A stretch of DNA of 64,000 nucleotides from Ahaetulla prasina (taxonomy: Eukaryota > Chordata > Lepidosauria > Squamata > Colubridae): positions 98,693,825-98,757,824 of the forward strand of contig NC_080543.1 in NCBI RefSeq assembly GCF_028640845.1. Direction: 5' to 3'. The position numbers were made by a program, and so were the translations under genes. Under the pieces are notes generated by a model. It did not search any database. It was not told the DNA's origin and was given only the letters and a program-made list of their open reading frames with translations. Below are positions 11,165 to 22,165 of the stretch, one piece after another (positions within the stretch are counted from its first letter, which is position 1; each line of letters begins with the position of its first letter).

Positions 11165-12113
11165 GCAGCCAGAATTAATCCCTCGGTCTCTTTCTTTAAC
11201 TTTCCTGCTCTTAGCCAGGAAAGGTCTTGTTATTATCTGATTTCTGTGCTATTTTTTTAATATCCTGGCCATGTAGTGCTTTGTCTTCCCATGCCTCCAT
11301 TCTAGTTCTTCATTTGGTCTTTCTTGTAGACCAGTCTGGTCTCTTCAGTAGTCAATAAGGCTTCCTGGAATACTAATTTCATTGCATCTTCTTCATTGTC
11401 TTTCAGATATTTTTCCAATGCCCTTTTTCCTTCTCCTTTAACTATCTGATCAGGGGTGAAATCTAAAAATTTTCTCTACCGGTTCTGTGAGCATGGCTTA
11501 ATTGGTGGGCTTGGCTTGGTGGTCAGATGACTGGGTGGGCGTGGCCAATAACGATAAATAAAAATAATAAACAAAGTATACAAAACAATAAGAGGTACCA
11601 AAAACCAACTTTCACACTTTACACACACATAACACAACACAACTGACTCACACACAATGTAAAAGCAGCTGCACTTCACCTAAAATGGCCCCTACAACAA
11701 GCAGGAACCTCACACAGCCACAAAAAGCTCAAAAACCAACTTTAACACTTTACACACACACATACACACACACACACACACACAAAATGCCACATACAGC
11801 TTTGTGAGATTTTGTGTGTTTGTGTAGTTAGAGTGAAACACTACAGAAACACACCAAAGCTCAAAAAGCTGCACAAATATTTTATTTTATTATTTTATTT
11901 TATTTATATTTTTTAGATCAGGGGTCTCCACCCTTAGTAACTTTAAGGTTTGTGGACTTCAGTTCCCAGAGTTCCTCAGCCAGCAAAGCAGGCAAATTGA
12001 GTTGCTGACTGAGATGGATTTCAGACAGGCAGCTTCAGTTGCTAGCTGATGCAACTGATTTAAAGCTTGGCTTTCCCAGGCAGAAAGGATCAGTATAAAG
12101 TAAATGTTTAATC
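11165..12113. repeat. Tandem duplication, unit 2 (949 bp)
   Basis: Second unit, about 99% like unit 1 by eye. The main difference is roughly five extra bases in a CA-rich stretch (11620-11645). It contains a second copy of the left hAT terminus (CAGGGGTGAAAT at 11451) and of its target duplication. The CA repeat of 10801-10837 reappears near 11753-11783. Confidence 0.93.
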
Positions 12114-12135
12114 GCAGCCCAGAATCTCTTAAAAA

Positions 12136-12179
12136 GAGGTTTTCTACAAGCTCTTCGGCTGAAGAGCTTGTAGAAAACA
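12136..12179. other. 18-bp perfect hairpin in hAT-type element
   Basis: TTTTCTACAAGCTCTTC is followed after a few bases by GAAGAGCTTGTAGAAAA. A second, shorter inverted repeat (ACAACCTCTT / AAGAGGTTGT) lies about 100 bp downstream. Related inverted sequences occur in the smaller element at 32660, so hairpins belong to the family. Confidence 0.85.
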
Positions 12180-12541
12180 TGTTTTTTAAGGTTCTGGTGA
12201 TAAGGAACTCAGCTGGGATCGCCAGAGGAGCCTTTTAAAATCTTTTTTTTACAACCTCTTCGTCCAAAGAGGTTGTTAAAAAAAAACTTTTAAAGGGTTC
12301 TGACGATCTCAGCTGAGCTGCGGGATCCTCAAAGGCTTTTTTTTTTTTACTTTTAAAGGCATGTTTTTGGCTGAAGAAAAACTGCTTTTAAAAGTAAAAA
12401 AAAACAACCTCTGATGATGGTGCAGCTCAGCAGAGGCAGGGGGCGGGGCCAGGGATTTTTGCTACCAGTTCTCCGAACCACCCGCCATCATCGCTACCGG
12501 ACTGGGTGAGCTGGTCTGAATATTTCACCCCTGTATCTGAT

Positions 12542-12992
12542 GTACTTGCAATCCATACCCACCTATTTGGCTTGATAGGTAGAGTCTGTCAATATCGTTG
12601 TGAGGATGAAGGGCATGATTCATTGTCATTATTTTTCTGGTCTTCATATCCATTGGTTTTAGTTCTGCTTGAGTCCAGTTCACTATTCCTGCTGTGTATC
12701 TAATGCCCAATTGTTGATTTCCTTGATGGTATTTCATCCATTGAGTTTGGACTTTAAGATCTTTTTCTTGATGTATTCACCTCTAATCTTTTTCTTGACT
12801 TCAGTGTGCTTGATGTTGTCATCTTGAAAGATACCTAGGTATTTGTAGTAATCATCTTCATCCAGACTCTTAATGTTATTTTCATGGGGCATCTTGATTT
12901 CTTCAGTTTTCACTATTTTTTCTTGTTTGATAGTGAGTGTGGCACATTTGTCCAATCCAAACTCCATTGCAATATCTTGCTATATAAATGAT
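12542..12992 (-). pseudogene. R4 region downstream of RT
   Basis: Two overlapping minus-strand frames encode MEFGLDKCATLTIKQEKIV with KYLGIFQDDNIKHTEVKKKI, then IRYTAGIVNWTQAELKPMD with RKIMTMNHALHPHNDIDRLY. These match the conserved block between RT and endonuclease in R4/Dong elements. The frame is broken between them and ends at the hAT insertion. Confidence 0.8.
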
Positions 12993-13397
12993 TGTCAGGA
13001 TTCCAAGTAACACCCCCAACAGAAGTGAAACTCCAAGGGAGGCATTTCCTCAAAGTTCCGTTTTATTAGAGATGTCATATTGGCACATCTGGGAAAACCT
13101 GAATCTGAAAGGCCTTTGGGTTTTCCCCTCCCAAATCACAATCAAAGTTGCTTCCCCTGCACCCATATATCCATCACATGGTCTAATCATGTTCCTGTCC
13201 CAACTGGAGTAGCTTCCCAGTCTTGCCTCTGCAGGTACAGGCTGAACGTCCTTGACTCCCAGGGAAAAGAATGTTGTTATGGCTATACATGTCACCTTGT
13301 CTCCATCCACCTTCCCTCCCATTTCCCACAGCATGCCCATCCACCAAGTGTGGCAGCCCTGAAGATCCAAAGTAAAAGATGGCCTCCAGGACTGACA
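12993..13397 (-). mobile_element. Solo-LTR-like insertion in the R4 element
   Basis: The 405-bp segment has no similarity to R4 and divides RT from the following domain. On the minus strand it begins TGTCAGTCCTGGAGG and ends GGAATCCTGACA, with an internal TCTAATAAAAC poly(A)-type signal. TG...CA ends, size and signal suggest a solo LTR, perhaps of an endogenous retrovirus. No clear target duplication is visible, so the class remains inference. Confidence 0.6.
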
Positions 13398-13790
13398 ACG
13401 AACAGTGCTGAGCAGCGATTCTATTTTAGATGGTGTTTTTCCATACAACTTTAGATCATCCATATAAAGGAGGTGGGATAATCTGGCAGATGTTTTTGAT
13501 GTTTGATAGCCATGGCCTGAGTTATTCAGTATTGCTGACAGAGGAAACAATGCAATGACAAATAGTAGTGGTGATAGTGAATCTCTTTGAAATATTCTTC
13601 TCTTGATATTAACTTCTCCAAGTCTCTCATCATTGACCTGAAACTGTGTCTTCCATTGTGCCATCAATCTTTGCACTAGGGTTCTGATGTTTCTACTGAC
13701 TCCTGTTATTTCTAGGCACTTGATTATCCAGTCATGTGGCAGAGAGTCAAATGCCTTTTTGTTGTCAATCCATGCTACATTCAGGTTGTT
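13398..13790 (-). pseudogene. R4 reverse transcriptase fragment
   Basis: The minus-strand frame starts inside a CAA repeat and encodes NVAWIDNKKAFDSLPHDWII, then RDSLSPLLFVIALFPLS, then LLYMDDLKLYGKTPSKIE. These are RT blocks with the MDD catalytic pair in R4 style. The N-terminal DNA-binding part is missing. The frame runs artificially into the LTR-like insertion. Confidence 0.82.
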
Positions 13791-13829
13791 GTTGTTGTTG
13801 CTGCTGTTGTTATTGTGTAAACACATAAA

Positions 13830-14170
13830 GGCCTGATCTGGATTATGAACGTTATCATATGGGGAACAAGATCCTCTTTACATGCGCATGCTTCCTTGCA
13901 CAGAATGTCCAGTTCAGACCAAGAAAAGCAATTGCACTAAACCGATTTTATATAACACACTATTTAGGGATGGGTTTCTTTTTTAAAAATATATATTACA
14001 AGCCTTGAAGGTTTGTTCCTGTGTGCATAGCCACACCAGAGCAAACATTCACACTGACACATCATTGCTAACATGTCATCGGCTACCACATTATAATGGA
14101 AAAGGAACCAATTCAAAGTAGAAGACCCTATAAAACCACCAGAGTGATTCCTAACAGTGATAAAGGAAAT
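13830..14170. other. No recognised feature
   Basis: Ordinary AT-rich sequence, including ATATATTA runs, with no element termini identified. Confidence 0.5.
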
Positions 14171-14320
14171 GATCTTGGGCCAGTCACTCTCTCTCAGGCC
14201 AACCCACCTTACTGGGTTGTTATTGTGAGGAAAATAGGAGGAGGGGTTGGATATGTCCACCACCTTGACTTATTTGTAAAAAATAATAAGGGTGGAATAA
14301 AAATAAATAAATAAATAATG
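14171..14320 (+). repeat. Old SINE/LINE 3' fragment
   Basis: CTTGGGCCAGTCACTCTCTC followed by CAACCCACCTTACTGGGTTG and a GAGGAAAATAGGAGGAGG stretch is a widespread reptile repeat. It ends in an AAATAAATAAATAAAT tail. I recognise the pattern but not a certain family name. Confidence 0.6.
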
Positions 14321-15329
14321 AGTAAGCAAAAACCAAAAACTGCTTGGCCAGATGACTGCTTCAAAGACCTATAGCTGGAAACTTTTTTTTTTCTATATTT
14401 ATACATACATTTCTGTAAATGTATTGTGGCTTAAAAACAACAAAGGTAAAATTTAACACAAGCCTCATAGGTATGCTAATTTTCAAAGCTAGTGATTTTA
14501 TCTGATTGTAAATAATACAGAAGGTTTGGCTGAAAACTTGGATTAAACTTGTGTAAAAAAACATGTAATTCCCTTTTGTTGGAAGTTTATTTAGTATTGA
14601 CAAGGCTATAAATAATAAGTATAGGGCATATGAAATATCAGGCTGTGCTATAAACCAATTCATGAATACTTTATATATGAATATTAAATAAAGTTGCGCA
14701 TAACAATGTCCTAATATTTCACCACCTAAGCCACACCACCACTTATTCTAACTAAATATTTTCAGTAAGTTTTACTTGCTGACACTTGCACAGATTTACT
14801 CCAATGAAAGTAGATACATTGGCCTCATTTAGCAAAGGACTATCTTTTCACAACAGGCAAAAAGCTACTGGCTCACGGGGTGCCATTGTTAAACACAATG
14901 CAGTCTGTCTGTGTATTGGAAGTGCTAACTGAACTCACAAAGACTCCACTCTTAGCATGAATCTACACTTTTCTACCGTAACCTTACCCTTGTTAGGTAA
15001 GTGACCTTCCTGAAGAACCACTAAGAAAATTGTTACTCTGCTGTACCAGGTCAATTCTCTTCTTCAGCAAGGTTTTATGTATTTCAATAAGTATAAACTC
15101 TACCCTTTGCCACCATGATCAACTGAAGTATGTGCCCAGAATAGTGGGGGAATAATGGAACCCTGTTGTGAAGAGTCTACTAGCCAATTTCATATAAAAC
15201 ATGACAGAACTCTTAAAAGAACTGATATTGCACACCAAAAAAGAGGATTCGAAATTAAATCAGAAAGTCTGTCCCAATGATAATGAATATGTACATACCA
15301 TTGCTATAGTCTTTTTGTAACTCTTTACA
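14321..15329. other. No recognised feature
   Basis: AT-rich sequence of about 1 kb. No TE end or coding similarity was seen. Confidence 0.5.
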
Positions 15330-15331
15330 TA

Positions 15332-15830
15332 CCATATTTTTCGGCGTATAAGACGCACCTTTTCCCCCTAAAAGGGAATGAAAATTTAGGTGTCACTTAT
15401 ACTCCGAATGTAGCCCCGCCCACCCACTGGCCCCCACCCTTTGGCCTCTGCCTCCCAGCAATTTACCTCCTTGCAGCAAGCAGCAAGAAGAAACAGCCCA
15501 TTTCAGCTTCAGCACAGTCTAATTAGCACAAGTTGATTGTCTGTTGGATCAGCCTCCTGACTCTCAGCTGTTTCAGGCTGCAGGGATTGCCATGGCCTAT
15601 TGCTGTGCCGGCCTCTGCTGCTTGCTGCAAGGAGGTAAATCGCTGGGAGCAGATATTTTTTTTCTTATGCTAATCAAGCTATGCTGAAAATGAAAATGAA
15701 AGTAAAGCAGGCTATTTGCTGTTTGCTGCAACGAGGCAAAATTGCTGGGAGGCAGAGCCAGAGGCAGATTTCTTTTTCTTGTTTTCCTCACCAAAAAAGG
15801 TAGGTGCATCTTATACTCTGAAAAATACAG
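15332..15830. mobile_element. MITE with TA target (TTTTTCGG family)
   Basis: Terminal inverted repeats are CCATATTTTTCGGCGTATAA on the left and, inverted, CTGTATTTTTCAGAGTATAA on the right. TA dinucleotides flank both ends. There is no coding capacity. The TIR and TA duplication suggest a Tc1/mariner-type relative; intact copies of this family are common in vertebrates. The centre has related GCTTGCTGCAAGGAGGTAAA-type segments. Confidence 0.75.
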
Positions 15831-15832
15831 TA

Positions 15833-16447
15833 TTTAGGTGATTACATATCCAAGAGCAGCAGTTTAATAGCAAATCAATTCCCTCTATTTGTGCATGGCA
15901 TTATTACAGGATCAATAATTTCTTACGTCAACCAAATTCTCTCTGTTCTCATAAGAACTGCATGACCTGGACAAATATATCCTCTCTTTTATTTATTTAA
16001 TAGCTTTCCACACGATGGCACCAAGGATTCCATTTAGAACTTTTTAAAGAAAATCACTTAATCCATACTTTAAAAAATATCTAGTGCTCTTTCAAAAGAA
16101 TGCTAGACCTATGTTTAGAAATAGCTGAATGGCAATTTATCGGCAAGGAACATCTACAAACCATTATTTAAGCAACTTTATGGGTGACTGAACATGATGC
16201 ACCTAGCTACATTTGGCCAACTCCACTCTACTCCATGTTAGAGAGAATGATTATTGTTTACCTGCCAAAAGTTCATCACCTGGTGGGATGAAAAACAAAG
16301 CTAGAAGAATCCACCAATTGCTTTTTTTAACTTGTCCACTTTAAAACTTCAAGGGTAGCAACAATTGCCATTCTCATTACTGAAGCAGAAAGGTTTTAGC
16401 ATCAGGTATCAAGCACTTTTCTACCAACATATGACCTAATGGAAAGC
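15833..16447. other. No recognised feature
   Basis: Unannotated AT-rich interval between two DNA-transposon relics. Confidence 0.5.
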
Positions 16448-16455
16448 ATTTACAT

Positions 16456-17209
16456 CAGTGGTGGGATTCAGTTGGTTTACACCGGTTTGGGAAAACCGGT
16501 TGTCAAATTACCATCACCACCCGCTATCAAAGTGGATCCTGGGTGCTGCACTGCAATGGAGAAATGGCAATGGAGCAGCCAAGAAGGAGAAGGGCACTTT
16601 CCCTCTTTATTCTCCATGCTCCTCCTCCTCCTCCCCTCTTTCTGGCCACTCCGTTGCACATTTCTCCATTGTAGCACAGCACAGTGCTCAGAATCCATTT
16701 TGATATTGGGTGGGGGGGGGGTAATAATTTCCCTGGACAAACTAACCTTGCAGTCTCTCCTACATTGGGCCCAGCTTTGATCATGCTGCCAACTTAATTT
16801 CTTGCTCCTTTCCCTTTTGCCTGCAGACTGACCACTGCACGCAGTTCCACTTCCCTCCTTCCACTTCCTCCCAATTCTTCATCTTCCCACACAAGCTCTC
16901 AGGAGCATCAACTCCTTGTCTCTATGGTAAACCAACTCTTCCTTGTTCCTCAGAAACCTCGCCTCTTAAAGGAGCCATTTCCCGAAGACTGAAAGAACCA
17001 TGAGACCAACATGCAGGAAGCACGCTCAGAAACAGCCTTTGGGTAAAGGGTGGAAATTTAACAACCGGTTGACTGAGGGTCAGGTTGTCCATCGCAGGAG
17101 GCTTGTCCGCTTGTGTGGCAGGAGCTGGAGGACGGGGATGGGCCTTGTCTCTCACAACAGCAAATCTGAACCTGCGCGAACTGGTTATTAAATTATTTGA
17201 ATCCCACTG
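16456..17209. mobile_element. Non-autonomous hAT-type element (754 bp)
   Basis: Ends are CAGTGGTGGGATTCA and TGAATCCCACTG. The 8-bp flanks ATTTACAT (16448-16455) and GTTTACGT (17210-17217) match at six positions, as for an aged duplication. Subterminal CCGGTT motifs recur in the smaller relatives at 24221 and 32660. The GC-richer interior encodes no recognisable transposase; its short frames have no domains. Confidence 0.78.
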
Positions 17210-17217
17210 GTTTACGT

Positions 17218-17756
17218 ACAATGCATGGGTGTTCCTTTTATCCAAAGATAAATTTAAATTTTCAAATATTTCAATTTTCCAAAAATGATTCTGTTTATTT
17301 TTCTGCTGTCATTATTATTATGAAATGACATATTATATATATTGAATTATAATATGGAACATTTAACCAAGTCCTTTATGATGAACATTTCTGTATTTGC
17401 AGAGCACCAGAGATAGAGGAAATAACACACATATTATTTGAATGTCAATTGTATAAGGAAGAGAGGGATCAGTGTCTTAGACTGGACATCAGATGGGCTT
17501 CTTAAGATCCTTATATTAAAATGACATATTGCATTTGTTATCAGAGTCCAAAAATTATTTATAGTATCTGAACAAAATAGTATAATTGAGAACTTCATAG
17601 GTGGGTCTGATTGGGATAATTTGTAGATATGACACAGAAATGATTTGCATTTTCTTTTACTTATGTCTTAGAAAACTGTTTTCTAACATACAGTCTGTTT
17701 TGTTTCTATATTTTATATTCTGATATGGCATAATAATAATAACAACAACAACAACG
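17218..17756. other. Unrecognised; ends in AAT/AAC repeat
   Basis: Mostly featureless, ending with AATAATAATAACAACAACAAC at about 17731-17755 directly against the truncated second R4 copy. Confidence 0.5.
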
Positions 17757-18410
17757 GGACTTTAGAATCCAGACAGGAAGGCATCTGCCACATAACACCC
17801 CGGACTTAACAGTTGTCGATAAGAAAGACAAAAAAGTCTGGATAGTGGTTGTGGCAGTGCCTGGAGAAAGCAGAAGATAAAGGAGAAGATAACAAAATAC
17901 AAAGACCTACATATAGAAATAGGGCCGTGGTGTGGCTCAGGCTCTAAGAAGCCTGTTATTAAAACACAGCTGCCTGCAATTACTGCAGGTTCTAGTCCCA
18001 CCAGGTCCAAGGTTGACTCAGCCTTCCATCCTTTATAAGGTAGGTAAAATGAGGACCCAGATTGTTGGGTGGGCAATAAGTTGACTTTGTAAATATACAA
18101 ATAGAATGAGACTATTGCCTTACACACTGTAAGCCGCCCTGAGTCTTCGGAGGGATATAAATGTAAACAACAACAAAAAATAGAACGACTATGGCAAAGG
18201 CAAGCAAGGGTAGTACCAATAGTAATAGTTGCCTTGGGTGCTGTCCCAATACCACTTGAACACCATCATTGGCACTGACAAATTTGCCATCAGTCAATTG
18301 CAGAAAGCGGCTTTACTTGGAACTGCTTCCATCCTGTGATGATATCTGTAACACCGTCTAACATCCATATTTGCTTATCCCAGGACCTTGGTAAGGACTC
18401 AGTACTCATT
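17757..18410 (+). mobile_element. R4-clade LINE 3' fragment, copy 2
   Basis: It starts at the endonuclease domain (DFRIQTG, HLPHNTPDLTVVD) and continues through the 3'UTR (GGACCTTGGTAAGGACTCAG), matching 9500-10000 in inverse orientation. Stops and indels break the frame. A SINE at 17932-18180 splits it. The 5' truncation abuts an AAC repeat. Confidence 0.85.
17932..18180 (+). repeat. tRNA-derived SINE with L2-like tail, copy 2
   Basis: GGGCCGTGGTGTGGCTCAGG gives a better A-box than copy 1; a B-box-like GGTTCTAGTCCC follows. It ends GAGGGATATAAATG with a CAACAAC tail. Flanking R4 sequence (TATAGAAAT before, AATAGAACGAC after) joins directly, so the SINE is a later insertion into the R4 copy. 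Confidence 0.88.
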
Positions 18411-20029
18411 GCTTATTGGTTCTGGCAATGAGTACCAAAAACGATGACTACCAGACAATTTTTTCCCATAATGAATAATATAGAGAGTCACCAGGCAGCC
18501 GACACTGACAAGTTCTAGTTTGTGCATTGAATAGCAAACAATGAGTACCAGGATAACACTTTCACTTCAAAATGCGTAGAGATCCAAATTTAATGAGTTT
18601 CTAAGTAACTGAGTTCCAAGATACCTCTGCACTTCAAATACTAAGTCTTAAATAGTTATGTGTAGTTTTTTTCTTGTGATATTAGGTGCTTTATGGAGAT
18701 GGCATATTCCTATATCAGGATAGACAATCCTTTTGAATCATTGCATTCATTTCAAATCAAGTGCGAATGTTTTGTCATTCTGACTACTATTGGGGAAGAG
18801 AGATTTGCCTATGCATAAAGTGAGTGTCTATGTGGGTGTGACCATTCACAAAATACTCATTTCTCAGAATGCAAAATAAAAAGAAGTTGCTGTGTAGATT
18901 TGGTTTAATGTGTTCCAAATGATTTATGGTCATTTCGCTTTGTTGGGAACACAAAGCAGAAGCATATTCCCAGCCCATATCCTTCATGCTGTTCCTTGTC
19001 ATCCTGTTTTTTGTTTGGTTTTGTTTTTTGTTTTGTTTCCTGGAACATAAGTAGGCATCTTTCCAAGCAGAGCACTGGGCTTCAGCCATTTTTATTAATG
19101 CCCGATGTTAAAGGCTGGTGCTTTTCTTTGCAGCTTGCTAACTTGCCATTTGTTTTTAATGAAAAGAATATTTTAAAACATGAAAGTCAAGGGAGTCAGG
19201 GATCCTGGCAGGCACCAACAGAGATAACCACAGGCATGGAGGTACAAGGTGCTCAGTATATTTACAACGAAAGAAGAAAAAAAGAAACAGGGAGTTTTAA
19301 ACACACACAAACACACATTCGCACTTCTGTCATGTTTCATGTTAAATACACTGGGGCAAGGTGTACATGTGAATGGGTAATTAAAGGAGGGGGTTAACTT
19401 TTCTTATTTTTCCTAGGGGAAAAAACAGACACTTTTAAAAGTTGAGCATTTTTATGAAGTACTAAAATACTATTCAGTTAATGAATTTCACTTTAGTTTT
19501 ACACTTTAAAGTACCACGGTACAATTAAAAATAGAGGCCTGAATTACATTTGCAGTAAGAGAACATAAGAAGCCAATTCTCTTAACTGCTTACTCCTGAA
19601 AAAATATAATTCAAATTCTATTCTTGCTGGCAAACAGCTTTAAATATCCCTTTTTATTCCATAACTTTATATTGCCACTCTCAGGTTATTTAATTTGCAT
19701 CATTACTCCTTATTCCTAAAATAGAGTTGACAACAGTGGAGTTGCAATGGAGTAAGCATCCAATTAAGCTAAATCTGTGGTTGCAACTAAGAACTACTTG
19801 CATATGAAGATAGCGTGAATATGCTGAGTGTCAGGCAAAATGTGTATATCTGGTTACCTTATTTGTATAAATACAAATATTTATTGCTTTTCTGCTCATG
19901 GAGAACACAGCAAATGACTTAGAAATATACAATCCACTTTAATCTTATTATTATAGGAGCAACAATTGAAAGGGAGCCTAAGAGCTAATATGCTGAAACA
20001 AATATAGTCAGTCCTTTACTGTTAATCGT
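18411..20029. other. No recognised feature
   Basis: About 1.6 kb with no TE termini recognised. A short CA-rich stretch near 19302-19320 is the only simple sequence. Confidence 0.5.
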
Positions 20030-20130
20030 CAGATGGAGAGTCCCTTAAATATACTATATAATCTTTTTGTATGATACCTACATATATTGTTGTGACAAAA
20101 TAAATAAATAAAAATAAATAAAAATAAACA
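20030..20130 (+). repeat. 3' end of an unnamed squamate repeat
   Basis: ACATATATTGTTGTGACAAA followed by (TAAA)n-type sequence is the same terminus found inverted near 58061, so this is a recurrent retroelement end. Confidence 0.5.
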
Positions 20131-20859
20131 GAAGTCCTCTCCTAATCTGCAAATGCTTACATGTCAATAACTGCTGGCAGTGCTGTTACAGTTGTGAGTG
20201 ACAGAAGACTTTGTAGCTTTGTGGTGTGCTAAAAGACCCTATCCTTAGCATTCACATGCTCATGCATAGAGAAAAAGATATCTGTTCTTGCATTCTGCCT
20301 TGGCAACAGTTGATATGCCATGTGCCATTCTACTGCTCTTTAATTTTCTACTATTCTTTATTCATCCAAACCACCAGCGGCATACACAAAACTCGGAAAA
20401 TCAGAAACTGTGTTAACATGTCTGAAAAACAACAACAACAATAACAACAACGGAAGGAATAAAAACAAAGAAACAATGCTGAAGTATTCCAAGATTTCAC
20501 CAGGAGAGCCAAATTGTGCTGAAAAAGACTCGAAAACAGAAGCCAACTAGAACTAATTTTAAATGACACTGGAATTAAGTGTGCTAAATAATAGCGTTTT
20601 AACACAAAATGTTGGAACTGTATCAGGTTTCGAACAATCTAGGCAGTTTACTAAGTATTTTTGCAATGTACAACATATGTACTATACCTCTTAAGATCTG
20701 TATAAGAGGGGGTCACATTTGAATAAAACGGTCAGTAATACATAGAGAGATCTATTTAAATGTTATCTCTGGTGAGCATATTTTCTTCTATGTTTTCATA
20801 ATGGAATGACTGTTGCATATTCTTTATTATCTAAAATACTAACTAAATATTGATTGTTT
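20131..20859. other. No recognised feature; short CAA repeat
   Basis: A CAACAACAACAATAACAACAAC stretch at about 20430-20452 is the only repeat. The rest is unassigned. Confidence 0.5.
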
Positions 20860-21450
20860 GCTAAATTTACATGGCTGCCCCTCTCACCCAAAGTGACTCT
20901 GAGCAACATACAATAAAACCAGGAATTAACACATCTTGCAAATAATACAGATAAAACCACGGGAGAGAAGATCTTTATATAAAGTATAACCAGCATGGAC
21001 ACTTCGTGTTACCAGGGGATTCCCCAGGCTTGCCAAACAAAATATATGTTGAGAACTTTATGGAAAGTCATGCAGGATGGGGGCTCACATCACCCCAGAA
21101 GGGATGATGTTCCCCAGGGTGAGTGCAATGGCAGAAAAGCCTCACTTCTTTAACAGACAAAATTCACAGCATGTCTCTTCTGCAAAGACCTGGTGGTATG
21201 GGTAAATGTAACAGAGAAAGAGGCTCTCTTTAAAGGTTAAAAAACAATACCTTGGACTGTATCCAATACAGCTTGTGGAGCAGTATAACATGTACTCATC
21301 CAGGGACACATATAATTGCCTGCACCACTATATTTTGCACCAGCTGAACCTTCCAGATACTCTTCAAGGGCAGCCCATGTAGAGTCCATTCAGAAGGTGA
21401 CCAAGACACAGCCTGCTCTGAAACAGCCCCAACAAAATTTCCATCATACC
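20860..21450 (-). repeat. Old CR1/L2-type LINE remnant
   Basis: TTTTGCACCAGCTGAACCTT, then CTCTTCAAGGGCAGCCCATG and TAGAGTCCATTCAGAAGGTG, are diverged antisense matches to the LINE at 34530-34610 (TTCTGGACTAACTGCAGTCT ... AGCCCCATGTAGAGAGC). The left end has CAAAGTGACTCTGAGCAACA, like a LINE 3'UTR. Heavily decayed. Confidence 0.6.
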
Positions 21451-21739
21451 TTAAAGAACAAGTAGTTTTGAATTTATGAAACAATGGGTTAACAAAGAAA
21501 GTACTTAAAAAGTCTGGTCTCATTAAATAGCTATTATACAGTACATGATGTTTGATAAAATTCTGAAGTACATTATAGAAATATATAAACAAATTTTGTC
21601 TTGTGCTATCTTCTCCCATTCCTTCACTGTCAATTAAACATTTTAGGGTAAACATCAAACTTTAAATGATGCATAATCTCAATCCTCACCTACATAAGCC
21701 AAATAAAATGAACTGCAAATTTACTAGAACAACAAGCAG

Positions 21740-22165
21740 TAGTTGTTCCTTCATTTCCAATTCTTTATGACCCATGGTTGGTATTCAATAACTGTTTTTT
21801 GAGTTCATTCATTGTATCAGTGACAGGATCTACACATTTTAATAGCTCTTTTTCAATTATGCTTTATTCTGCCAACCATCAGGATTGTCCTCAAGGGCTC
21901 CTGCTTTTGCATTATATGTTCAAAATATTTAAGCTTTAGTTTCAAGATTTGTGCTTCTAATGAGCTGTTGGGTTTTTACTTCATCTAGTCTTGAATTACT
22001 TGTTCTTCTTGGATCCAAGACCTTCAATAGTTTTTCCAGCCTCATAAGGTTTCTCTCTTCAGTCTTTCTGATGGTCCAGCTTTCACAGCCATATGTTATG
22101 GCTGGTCAAAACAGGGCTATAAGGATATGTGCCAGTGGTCCTGATCATATATCTACAAGGAATGA
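21740..22165 (-). repeat. Bov-B/RTE LINE fragment
   Basis: CTGATGGTCCAGCTTTCACA and then GCCATATGTTATGGCTGGTC are antisense matches to the Bov-B RT C-terminal region as I remember it. Upstream CTTCTTGGATCCAAGACCTT fits the same element. No reading frame survives. A Bov-B source is consistent with the Sauria SINE at 38250. Confidence 0.65.

Larger units (their letters stand above)
10507..12533. mobile_element. Non-autonomous hAT-type transposon, enlarged by duplication
   Basis: The termini are CAGGGGTGAAAT at 10507 (and again at 11451) and ATTTCACCCCTG ending at 12533. The 8-bp target duplication TATCTGAT is perfect at 10499-10506 and 12534-12541. An 8-bp duplication with CAG...CTG ends fits the hAT superfamily. 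The element sits in the R4 LINE. The original insert was about 1083 bp (11451-12533 equivalent). It contains hairpins at 12136-12179 and near 12251-12276, and no transposase. Confidence 0.9.
9463..13815 (-). mobile_element. R4/Dong-clade LINE, 5'-truncated and interrupted
   Basis: Minus-strand order is RT (13790-13398), LTR-like insert (13397-12993), post-RT region (12992-12542), hAT-type insert (12533-10507) and endonuclease-bearing end (10506-9590). A short 3'UTR follows and a CAA-rich tail lies at about 9490-9463. RT shows VAWIDNKKAFDSLPHDWII and LLYMDDLKLY, typical of R4/Dong RT. The C-terminal part has the restriction-enzyme-like endonuclease of early-branching LINEs. Both outer ends abut CAA/TAA-type trinucleotide repeats. 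Many frame breaks make this a dead copy. Confidence 0.85.

Noticed and set aside
13050..13826. A single 258-codon protein on the minus strand
   Set aside because: It fuses R4 RT with the LTR-like insertion by chance; the second half is not R4.
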